A stretch of 19,535 nt of DNA from Candidatus Hadersleviella danica (GTDB lineage: Bacteria > Chloroflexota > Anaerolineae > Promineifilales > Promineifilaceae), in the NCBI GenBank assembly GCA_016711405.1, contig JADJSZ010000104.1, positions 1 to 19,535 of the forward strand, written 5' to 3'. Shown here in pieces: positions 8,187-14,827 of the stretch. Each line of letters starts with the position of its first letter. Within the stretch, counting starts at the first letter, position 1. Under the pieces are notes generated by a model. The model worked only from the letters and a program-made list of their open reading frames with translations, ran no database searches and was not told where the DNA came from. A program made the translations under genes and the position numbers.

Positions 8187-8384
8187 TTACAGCAGTTTAT
8201 GGCGAACAGCCCGCTCTTCCATGAACGCAAGGTAAGCGGCAATGGTGGGGAAGTGATGTTGCTCGCCTGTTCGCACATAGGTGACGGTAACGCGCCATGG
8301 GGCGCTGGCTTCATCGCGCCATAAGCGCACCAAGTAAGCCTGATAGTAGGTTTCGGAGCTTTTTTTGGGGGTGAGGTCATTCAT
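8187..8384 (-). CDS. Small hypothetical protein (65 aa) upstream of regulator 1
   Basis: A 65-residue soluble protein with no signal peptide. Its core, YYQAYLVRLWRDEASAPWR followed by VTVTYVRTGEQHHFPT and YLAFMEER, has an alternating hydrophobic pattern and ends basic. From memory, similar short proteins (YLLRLWR, WR, TGE, F) recur in Chloroflexota; I cannot name a function. The reading is supported by its position: on the minus strand TATTAT (8398-8393) ends 8 nt before the ATG, and a SARP-like operator lies 9 bp further upstream. No ribosome site precedes the ATG, so the message may be leaderless. It is codirectional with the regulator gene 154 bp downstream, which also has its own -10. A role as regulator partner or ligand sensor is conjecture. 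Confidence 0.6.
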   Translation of the reverse strand: MNDLTPKKSSETYYQAYLVRLWRDEASAPWRVTVTYVRTGEQHHFPTIAAYLAFMEERAVRHKLL

Positions 8385-8392
8385 TGTGGCGC

Positions 8393-8426
8393 ATAATACA
8401 GGTTATGCGTCACAAAAACGTCGCAA
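8393..8426 (-). promoter_or_regulatory. SARP-like operator plus -10 box for the small protein and regulator unit
   Basis: The minus-strand sequence at 8426-8408 is identical over 19 bp to that at 4885-4867 (direct repeats TGCGACG and TGTGACG, 11-bp period). Nine bases later is TATTAT (8398-8393), then 8 nt to the ATG at 8384. The shared 9-bp gap places both operators over the -35 region, where SARP activators are known to sit. It may let the downstream BTAD regulator control its own unit; this is inference. Confidence 0.55.
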
Positions 8427-8488
8427 CGGATGAGAAGGGGAGGTCGTTGCCGAAAAATAATAATTATCCTGATGGGTAAATGCTTTTT

Positions 8489-8555
8489 AGACACGAATGA
8501 CACGAATTTTTTCGAATCTATTTCGAAAAAAATGAAATTCGTGAAATTCGTGTCT
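8489..8555. repeat. Long imperfect hairpin downstream of the phosphatase gene
   Basis: The arm 8489-8516 (AGACACGAAT, CACGAATT, then TTTTTTCGAA) pairs with 8522-8555 (TTCGAAAAAAA, then GAAATTCGTG and ATTCGTGTCT), with a 6- to 8-nt bulge. It lies about 45 bp past the stop of the minus-strand phosphatase, so it could end or protect that transcript. No extended T-run follows the stem in the minus direction. The remainder of the 215-bp gap 8385-8599 holds only the operator region. Confidence 0.55.
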
Positions 8556-8599
8556 CGTTTTAACCTATTTGGATATTTTTTCGGCAATGAGCTTAAACT

Positions 8600-10204
8600 T
8601 TAATCGTCGGCCGTTGCCCCCTCTGGCTCCACTGACCACTCCAACCGTTCTGTCCCCGTCGCATCAATTACTTTAAAGGTCAGCACCCCCGCTTCATCAA
8701 TGGCGATATGCCCAAAATTGAACAAATCCCCCATAAATGTCCCTTCCGCATACAGTACGGTGGGGTTGAGGGTGGGGTCAAGCGCGGCCGCAGGAGCCAG
8801 TGGAATGGCACTCAACGGGCTGGAAGAGAGTTCGTAGAAGTTGGGTTCGCCATTGCGGTCGGGGTCATAGCTCAGGGCAAAGGGCCAATGGGTGTCCCCT
8901 GTCAGGAAAATCACATTGTCCACATTGTTGGCTTCAAGGAAGAAAATCAGCGACAACAGTTCGGTCTCGTAGCCTGATTTTTCGGTGAAATTTGCCCAAC
9001 CATCACGGCCGTCTACCTCTGGTTGCGGGAAACCCGTGGGGTACGAAAGCGGCACACTGCTGACAATAAATTTCCATGTCGCCGTCGAATCGAGCAACCC
9101 CGCCTGCAACCATGCGAACTGCTCCGCTCCCAACATCGTCTTAGGGGTCAGGTTGCGCGGGTGGGGATCCCAATTCACATTCGGGTCGCGGTAAGAGCGG
9201 GTATCCAGCACGAAGAAATCCGCTTGCGTCCCATAGCTAATTTGGCGGTAAATCTGGTTGGGATCGGTCTGATTGGCAGTGATTGGCCAATACTCAAAAA
9301 AGGCTTGCCAGCTATCTTGAAACAGTTGGGGGTTAATGGCGTTCAGGGCTGGCCCACCTGCGTCGTTGATAATTTCGTGGTCGTCCCATGTGGGAATGAT
9401 GGGCACTTGGGCGAGGAAATTGGCATAGGGCGGGTCTTCTAAGTGGTAACGGTAGCGGGTGCGGAACCCTTCTAAATCGGTGTAGGGGCCTTCAGCGCCG
9501 GGGATAATCCCCTCGGCCGAGCAAGCTGTGTCCAGATACACCCCATCGCCAATGAGCAAGAAAAATTCGGGGCTGGTGGCGGCCATCTCATCGAAAATGA
9601 CCCAGCCCTCTTCGGTGCGGCAATAGCCTTGGCCGCCCAAACAGCCGCCAAAGACAAAGTTAAAGGGCGCGGCCGTCTCGTCATCGGGCGCGGTTTGGAA
9701 ACGGCCGTAACGGGGTTCGCCGATGGCCGCCTCGGTAGCCAAGGCCACTTGGTACAAATAGAGTTGCCCCGACTCCAACCCCACCACCTGCGCCGCGCCC
9801 GTCAAATCTTGGGCGGTGGTGATAACGGCGGTGGCGGTTATCGCCCCTTCGGCCGTGGCGAATAACTCTTCGGCCAACGCGCTATCTTGCAAGGGGTCTT
9901 CCTCTTCGTCCAACTCCTCAACCAAGGGAATAACGGTAAATTGGAGCGTGCCCGGTTCGCTCCCCCGCGCCCACAGGTTGGCTCCTGTGGCCGATACTTC
10001 CCCGCTCAGGGGGCCGTGGGTGATGAGCAGGCTCTCATCGGCCGCTAAATCGGTTTGCTGGGGTAACTGGGCGGGGGCAGAGCCGGCCGTGTTGGCCAAC
10101 GAGTCTGGCTCCTCGGCGGTGGGCGCACAGCCCAGCACCGTTAGGAGCAGGGCAAATAGGGCGAGCCAAAGGCTCAATCTTCTCAAATTGGATAACCGCT
10201 TCAC
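8600..10204 (-). CDS. phoD: PhoD-type alkaline phosphatase/phosphodiesterase lipoprotein
   Basis: An intact 534-residue exported protein. The start is GTG at 10204, with AAGGAG (10211-10216) 6 nt upstream. The signal peptide has Arg-Arg at 8-9, a Leu-rich core and the lipobox VLGC with Cys26, so a membrane lipoprotein is expected; the RR pair leaves Tat export possible, as known for other PhoD proteins. Residues about 60-175 match the PhoD N-terminal beta domain (ITHGPLSGEVSATGANLWAR). The metallophosphatase part shows FVFGGCLGG, then LLIGDGVYLD (about 217-225), WDDHEIIND (273-281) and FLTGDTHWPFA, the expected metal-ligand motifs. Length and order fit PhoD hydrolases, which release phosphate from mono- or diesters outside the cell with Ca/Fe. 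An acidic insert (EELDEEEDP, about 96-104) lies in the N-terminal domain. No Pho-box was recognised. A possible promoter is at 10253-10258. Confidence 0.9.
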   Translation of the reverse strand: MKRLSNLRRLSLWLALFALLLTVLGCAPTAEEPDSLANTAGSAPAQLPQQTDLAADESLLITHGPLSGEVSATGANLWARGSEPGTLQFTVIPLVEELDEEEDPLQDSALAEELFATAEGAITATAVITTAQDLTGAAQVVGLESGQLYLYQVALATEAAIGEPRYGRFQTAPDDETAAPFNFVFGGCLGGQGYCRTEEGWVIFDEMAATSPEFFLLIGDGVYLDTACSAEGIIPGAEGPYTDLEGFRTRYRYHLEDPPYANFLAQVPIIPTWDDHEIINDAGGPALNAINPQLFQDSWQAFFEYWPITANQTDPNQIYRQISYGTQADFFVLDTRSYRDPNVNWDPHPRNLTPKTMLGAEQFAWLQAGLLDSTATWKFIVSSVPLSYPTGFPQPEVDGRDGWANFTEKSGYETELLSLIFFLEANNVDNVIFLTGDTHWPFALSYDPDRNGEPNFYELSSSPLSAIPLAPAAALDPTLNPTVLYAEGTFMGDLFNFGHIAIDEAGVLTFKVIDATGTERLEWSVEPEGATADD

Positions 10205-10488
10205 GACAATCTCCTTGTGGTAGAGTAAAAGAGTGGATGGAATTTAGGAGGTAGTCTAGCACAGTTGTGGGGCAACAAAAACGGCCGTTGCCCAAGCCTT
10301 TTTGGCACGGCTGATGGGCGGATTTTCTCCCGCCATTTGCTTGCGCAGGGCAGAGTGCGGGGTTGGCTGGCCCAATTCTGCGGATTTTGGGAAACCCACC
10401 CTTGTAGCCAAACCAACATCCCATCTGCAAAACGATGGGGTAAAATGACAGGATGATTCAGGTATAAATGGAGACTTGGCTGGTGCAA

Positions 10489-10516
10489 ATTACGAATTAC
10501 GAGTTACGAGTTAAAC
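10489..10516. repeat. Heptamer array (ATTACGA-type, 4 units)
   Basis: Four units in phase: ATTACGA, ATTACGA, GTTACGA and GTTAAAC. It lies in the leader of the second regulator, about 70 bp before its ATG. Confidence 0.65.
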
Positions 10517-10545
10517 CATCGGTTATCACTTGCACCCAAATTTTC

Positions 10546-10584
10546 TCCCCTGCCCCTCTGCCCCCCTGCTCCTCCCTGCTCCCC
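10546..10584. repeat. C-rich degenerate array immediately before the regulator 2 start
   Basis: CCCCTGCC, CCTCTGCC, CCCCTGCT and a related longer unit run directly into the ATG at 10585. There is no purine-rich ribosome site in this C-rich tract, so initiation at 10585 must depend on another mechanism, or the real start is elsewhere. Confidence 0.5.
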
Positions 10585-13500
10585 ATGCCCACCCTACGCC
10601 TCACTTTCCTTGGTCTCTTCGCCGCCCACGTGGGCGAGCAAGAAATCGGCCGCTTCCCGACTGATAAAGTGCGGGCGTTGTTGGCTTACTTGGTGCTGGC
10701 GGGTGAACGGCCGCACCGCCGCGAGAGCCTCGCCACCCTGTTGTGGCCCGATTGGCCCGATGTGGGCGCGAAGCGCAACTTGCGCCAAGCTGTGTACCAC
10801 CTGCGCCAACTGCTGGATGAGATTGCGCCCGACTTTAGCGAGGCCGTCTTAGCCGTTGACAGGCAAACCATTCGGCTCCTGCGCGAGCCAATCGCGGCCG
10901 ATGTGTGGCAATTGGCGGCCGTGGCCGAGCAAAACGAACCGAGCATGGCCCAACTCGGCCAAGTGGCCAACCTGTATCACGGCGAACTGCTGGCGGGCTT
11001 TGCCCTGAACGACGCACCACCTTTTGACGACTGGCTCCGCCTGCAACGGGAGCAGTTTCACCAACATGCGCTCAGCGTGTGGCACAAATTGGCCGAGGGG
11101 CATCTGGCGCAGCAGCAGTACGGCCGCGCGTTGCAATACGCCCAACGCCAAATCGCCCTCGAACCGTGGCGCGAGGTGGCGCACCGGCAAGCGATGCGCG
11201 CCCTGTGGCAAAGTGGCCAGCGCACGGCCGCGCTGGCGCAGTACACCCTCTGCCGCGAGGCGTTGGACGAAGAACTCGGCGTGCTCCCCGAACCCGCCAC
11301 CGAAAAGCTTTATGCCGAAATTGGGCAGATGGCGGAAGCGGCCGTGCCCGCCCCAACGACGGCCGCCTGCTACAACTTCCCCACCGCCCTCACCCCGTTC
11401 ATTGGGCGGCGGGCAGAGGTGGCGCAGGCGGTGGCTCAACTGGCCCAGCCCCAATGCCGTTTGCTTAATTTGATTGGCGCAGGGGGGATGGGCAAGACGC
11501 GCTTGGCCACGGCCGTGGCCGAACAAGCTGTGCGCGAGGGGGCGTGCCCGTCGGCCATCTATTTTGTGCCCTTGGCGGCCGTGGCCAGCCCCGACCTCAT
11601 CCCCACCGCCATTGCGGAGAGCTTGCACCTCGCCCTCGACAACCGCCTGCCCGTGCCCCAGCAGTTATTTGCCCATTTGCGCCAGCGCCCCGCGTGGCTG
11701 GTGCTGGATAACTTTGAACATTTGTTGGCGGGCGGGGCACGCTGGCTGGGGGAACTGCTGACAGCGGCCGAGGGGGTTAAATTGCTGGTCACCTCTCGGG
11801 AGCCGCTCCAACTCCGCGCCGAGTGGCGCATGGCCATTGATGGGTTGGCCGACGAAGCGGAGGCTGTGCGCTTGTTCAGCCAAGCGGCGCAACAGATGTC
11901 GCCCCAATTTGCGCTGAACGCGGAAGCACAAGCGGCCGTGGCCGAGATTGTCCAGCTCGTGCAAGGGATGCCGCTGGCCCTTGAGATGGCCGCTGGCTGG
12001 GTGCGCCTGATGGATTGCGCCACCATCGCCCGCCAAATCCGCACCAACTTAGATTTGCTCCACACGCCCCTGCAAGATGTGCCCGAGCGGCAACGAAGCA
12101 TCCGCGCTGTTTTTGAGTATACGTGGCAAACATTGCCGGCCGTGTCGCAAAATGTGTTGGTGGGGCTGGGCTTATTTCCGGGGCGGGTTTCATTTAGAAG
12201 CGGCCGTCAGCATCACGCCTGCCACGTTGCCCGTGTTGGCCATGTTGGTGGACAAAGCACTTTTGCGCTACGACGAGGCGAGCCAACGGTACGAGATGCA
12301 CGAGTTGTTGCGCCAGTTTGTGGCGGAAAAGGGGGAGGCGTATCCTGAACTCATCGCCCAAATTGGGGCGGCGCACGGCCGTTATTACCTCGCCTACCTG
12401 CGCCACGATACCTTTGTGGTACGGCTGGACTTAGATAATGTGCGCCAAGCGTGGCAATGGGCGGTGGCGCACCAAGAGCAAGCCTTGTTAAGCGAAAGTG
12501 TGTCGGCCTTGGCCACGCTCTACAACCATTTGGGGTTGTGGCAGGAGGCGTATGCGGTGCTGATGGCGGCCGTGCAACAGTTGCAGGGGGCGGGGGCAGA
12601 AAACCCGGCCGTGCTCATCGCCAATTTGCTCATCCACATCACCCGCAGTTTGAGCAACCAAGGGCAATACCCCCAAGCTCTGCAAGTCATCCACACCGCC
12701 CAACGGCTCATCCCCCCCCACGAAGCCACGTTACGTGCCCACAGTCTGTTGGCCCAAGCCCAAGTGTTGTGGCAACAAGGCAGTTACGCCAAAATTCACC
12801 CCGTCTTGCAAGAGTGCCTTGCCCTTGCCCAAACCCACCAGCAAACAGCCCTGTTGGCCCACGCCTTTCACCTCAAAGGCAATACCCATTGGTCCAATGG
12901 CGAGTATGCCCAAGCGGTGGCCTGCTACCAGCAATCGCACGATGTTTATAACCAATTGCACGATTCGTTTAACGCGACGCGCCAGTTGGGCAATTTAGGG
13001 GTCGTCTACTGGAAACTCGGCCATCACGAACAAGCTCTGGATTGCTATTATCGCATCATGGCCATGCAAGAGGAGCGGGGCAATCGCTCCGATGCCTCTA
13101 TTTGGCGGGGCAACATTGGGCTTGTTTATTTGGATATGGGCAACCTCGAAAAGGGGTTAAATTATCTCGATGAGGCGTTGGCGGTGCATTTGCAGGCCAA
13201 TCGCAAGCATTATGCGATTGAGTTGTTGCTGGCCAAGACGCGGGTGGTGCTTCAGCAGGGGGGCATAAACACGGCCGTGGCTCTGCTCCAACAAGCCCAA
13301 AGTTTGGCGGGCGAACTCAACAACCCCAGCTATCTGTTGGACTACCAAACAGCACAAGCGCACTTGCTCCACGCCCAAGGGGAGACGGCCGAGGCGATTA
13401 AGCAGTTCCAACATCTCCTCTTGCGCGAGTTTCGGCTGGATAAGTTGGCCGCGTTGCACGAAACTGTCTGGCGGCTGACGGGGGATGAGCAACACACGGC

Positions 13501-13594
13501 CGAGGCGATGCGCCTCTATCAATTGCTCGACGAGCAAAACCCCAACGCGCAGTTTCGCCGCCATCTGGCTCGGCTGGCGCAAGTCATGGGGTGA
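10585..13594 (+). CDS. Second BTAD/NB-ARC/TPR transcriptional regulator (one frameshift)
   Basis: The repaired product is about 1002 residues, colinear with the regulator at 4958-8032. The ATG at 10585 is chosen because MPTLRLTFLGLFAAHVG aligns with the start of that paralogue; upstream codons are repeat sequence. Winged helix 1-100 (FPTDKVRALLAYLVLAGE, RRESLATLLWPDWPD), BTAD about 135-260, then an ATPase with Walker A GAGGMGKT, Walker B LVLDNFEHL and QGMPLALEMAAGW. Near 12178-12186 the frame changes: one base too many in CCGGGGCGGG, after which LFPGGFHLEAAV continues, matching VFAGGFGQEAAV in the paralogue. The C-terminal third is TPR-like (GEYAQAVACYQQSHDVYNQL, HEQALDCYYRIMAM). It lacks the HHHLHRCPSC cluster of regulator 1. 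No Shine-Dalgarno sequence is present. It is transcribed toward the MoxR gene and away from phoD. Target and ligand are unknown. Confidence 0.85.
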
Positions 13595-13671
13595 GAAGAG
13601 AAGAGAGAAGAGAGAAGAGAGAGAGAGGAGAGAGAGGAGAGAGGGGAATTGGGAGATTGGGAGATTGGGAG
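13595..13671. repeat. GA-rich heptamer array and ATTGGGAG octamer array
   Basis: Directly after the regulator 2 stop (13592-13594), degenerate GAAGAGA-type 7-bp units run to about 13646. Three exact ATTGGGAG octamers follow at 13648-13671. The octamers also supply a -35-like TTGGGA for the promoter candidate at 13649-13678. Confidence 0.7.
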
Positions 13672-13678
13672 ATATAGT
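13649..13678 (+). promoter_or_regulatory. Candidate promoter for the MoxR gene built on the octamer array
   Basis: TTGGGA (13649-13654) and TATAGT (13673-13678) are spaced 18 bp apart on the plus strand, about 100 bp upstream of the MoxR start. The -35-like word is part of the octamer repeat, so other array units offer the same word at shorter, poorer spacing. The match to consensus is moderate. Confidence 0.35.
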
Positions 13679-13713
13679 AAACTTGTTTGGCAAGGCTCAC
13701 CTCACCCCCCAAC

Positions 13714-13735
13714 CCCCTCTCCAAATGGAGAGGGG
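13714..13735. repeat. REP-like hairpin (CCCCTCTCC / GGAGAGGGG)
   Basis: A perfect 9-bp stem (13714-13722 with 13727-13735) closes on an AAAT loop, preceded by a C-rich tract starting near 13698. This CCCCTCTCC-n-GGAGAGGGG form resembles dispersed intergenic palindromes seen in many environmental bacteria. A shorter relative, CCCCT-CTCT-AGGGG, is at about 3426-3439, at the end of the serine protease gene. It could also act as an attenuating structure in the MoxR leader. Confidence 0.55.
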
Positions 13736-13738
13736 AGC

Positions 13739-13773
13739 AATAACGAATAACCAATAACCAATAACGAATAACC
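13739..13773. repeat. Heptamer array (AATAACG/AATAACC, 5 units)
   Basis: Five units in perfect 7-bp phase: AATAACG, AATAACC, AATAACC, AATAACG and AATAACC. It ends 6 nt before the MoxR ATG at 13780 and takes the place where a Shine-Dalgarno sequence would be expected. Confidence 0.75.
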
Positions 13774-13779
13774 AGCACT

Positions 13780-14766
13780 ATGACAACCTCTGTGAACAGC
13801 GAATTTTCGGCCGAGGCGTTTCGGCAAACGGCCGCCGCCATTGAACAACAAATTGGGCAAGTCATCGTCGGCCAGCGCGAAGTGATTCGCACGGTGCTGA
13901 TAGCCATTGTGGCGGGTGGCCACACCCTGCTCGAAGGGGTGCCGGGGCTGGGCAAAACCATGCTCATCCGCACCCTTGGCCAAGCGTTGCACCTTGAATT
14001 TAGCCGCATCCAATTCACGCCCGACCTCATGCCCGCCGATATTACGGGGACGGAAATCATGGAGGAACAAGACGGCCGTCGCGCCTTCCACTTCCAGCGC
14101 GGCCCCATCTTTGCCAATCTGATTTTGGCCGACGAAATTAATCGGGCCACCCCCAAAACCCAATCGGCCATGTTGGAGGCGATGCAAGAAAAGACGGTGA
14201 CGGTGGGCAACGAAACCTACACTTTGCCCCAACCCTTCTTTGTGCTGGCCACCCAAAACCCGCTCGAAATGGAAGGCACTTACCCCTTGCCCGAGGCGCA
14301 ACTCGACCGCTTTTTGTTCAAGGTGGATGTGCTGTTCCCCTCGGCCGCCGAACTGAGCGAGATTTTGCTCCGCACGACGGGGGAGCGCCAGCCCACGGCC
14401 GCCCAAGCGGCCACAGGCGCCACCTTGGTGCAGATGCAGGAGCTGGCTCGCAAAATCCCCGTGCCGACCACGGTGGTGGATTATATTAGTCGGTTGGTGG
14501 TGGGCACCCACCCCGAAGCGACGGCCGCGCCGCTGGTGCGCCAATATGTGCGCTATGGCTCCAGCCCACGCGGGGCGCAAGCGTTGGTGCTGGGGGCGAA
14601 GATTACGGCGTTGTTGGCTGGCCGTTACAATGCCAGTTTTGAAGATGTGGTGGCGGTGGCTCGCCCTGCCCTGCGCCATCGGCTCATTCTCAACTTCGAG
14701 GCGCAAGCTGAAAATGTCTCGGCCGATGCGGTGGTGGAGGATTTGCTAAAGCATGTGACGAAGTGA
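13780..14766 (+). CDS. MoxR-family AAA+ ATPase
   Basis: An intact 328-residue cytoplasmic ATPase of typical MoxR length. Walker A is GVPGLGKT (53-60), Walker B LILADE (114-119) followed by INRATPKTQSAMLEAM, sensor 1 is ATQN (157-160), and the family signature EMEGTYPLPEAQLDRFLF (163-180) is present. The C-terminal lid includes PLVRQYVRYGSSPRGAQAL. MoxR ATPases usually act as chaperones with vWA and DUF58 proteins encoded just downstream; here the next gene is convergent and unrelated in sequence, so the usual partners are absent from this window. There is no clear ribosome site: a heptamer array ends 6 nt before the ATG. A candidate promoter is at 13649-13678. The gene converges on the metalloprotease-like gene, with a hairpin in between. 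Its client is unknown; proximity to membrane proteases may or may not matter. Confidence 0.93.
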   Translation: MTTSVNSEFSAEAFRQTAAAIEQQIGQVIVGQREVIRTVLIAIVAGGHTLLEGVPGLGKTMLIRTLGQALHLEFSRIQFTPDLMPADITGTEIMEEQDGRRAFHFQRGPIFANLILADEINRATPKTQSAMLEAMQEKTVTVGNETYTLPQPFFVLATQNPLEMEGTYPLPEAQLDRFLFKVDVLFPSAAELSEILLRTTGERQPTAAQAATGATLVQMQELARKIPVPTTVVDYISRLVVGTHPEATAAPLVRQYVRYGSSPRGAQALVLGAKITALLAGRYNASFEDVVAVARPALRHRLILNFEAQAENVSADAVVEDLLKHVTK

Positions 14767-14827
14767 GTGCTGAGTGCTGAGTGCTGAGTTAAATACTCAC
14801 TCAGCACTCAGCACTGTTCACTCAGCA
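14767..14827. terminator. Hairpin of inverted heptamers between convergent genes
   Basis: Three exact GTGCTGA units (14767-14787) are followed by units of the opposite sense (CTCAGCA and relatives, to about 14827). AGTGCTGAGTGCTGAG (14773-14788) pairs perfectly with 14800-14815: a 16-bp stem with an 11-nt loop. Lying between the MoxR stop (14766) and the stop of the convergent gene (14828), it is well placed as a bidirectional terminator. It has no long U-tract on either side. Confidence 0.6.

Larger units (their letters stand above)
10205..10584. other. 380-bp divergent intergenic region
   Basis: No convincing gene is seen here. From the left it holds the ribosome site of the phosphatase (10211-10216) and a weak minus-strand -10 (TAGACT, 10258-10253, with TTTTTG 17 bp upstream). 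An inverted repeat GGGCAAC/GTTGCCC (10270-10276 with 10287-10293) encloses the palindrome AACGGCCGTT. A plus-strand -10-like TATAAA is at 10463-10468, followed by two short-period arrays (10489-10516 and 10546-10584) that run up to the regulator 2 start. A plus-strand reading from 10468 through the arrays is in frame with the regulator but looks untranslated. Confidence 0.6.

Noticed and set aside
10270..10293. Third SARP-like site in the phosphatase promoter (CGTTTTTGT core)
   Set aside because: Only the central bases match; the heptamers and the 9-bp gap to a -10 are not kept, and the palindrome explains the sequence better.
10265..10456. 63-codon plus-strand ORF in the divergent gap
   Set aside because: No ribosome site and no recognisable protein pattern; it covers the phosphatase promoter and a palindrome.
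10468..10584. Earlier start for regulator 2 at 10468
   Set aside because: The added 39 residues are encoded by repeat arrays and have no counterpart in the paralogous regulator, which begins at the winged helix.
12170..12190. Programmed ribosomal frameshift in regulator 2
   Set aside because: No slippery heptamer or downstream pseudoknot was seen, and three other genes show similar one-base breaks, so an indel is simpler.
4958..13594. NB-ARC/TPR proteins as antiphage STAND (Avs-like) systems
   Set aside because: Both start with an OmpR-like DNA-binding winged helix and BTAD, with no nuclease or other effector domain, so a transcription regulator is the better reading.
13780..14766. MoxR ATPase as part of a vWA-based defence or tellurite-type system
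   Set aside because: No vWA, DUF58 or phosphatase partner lies next to it in this window.
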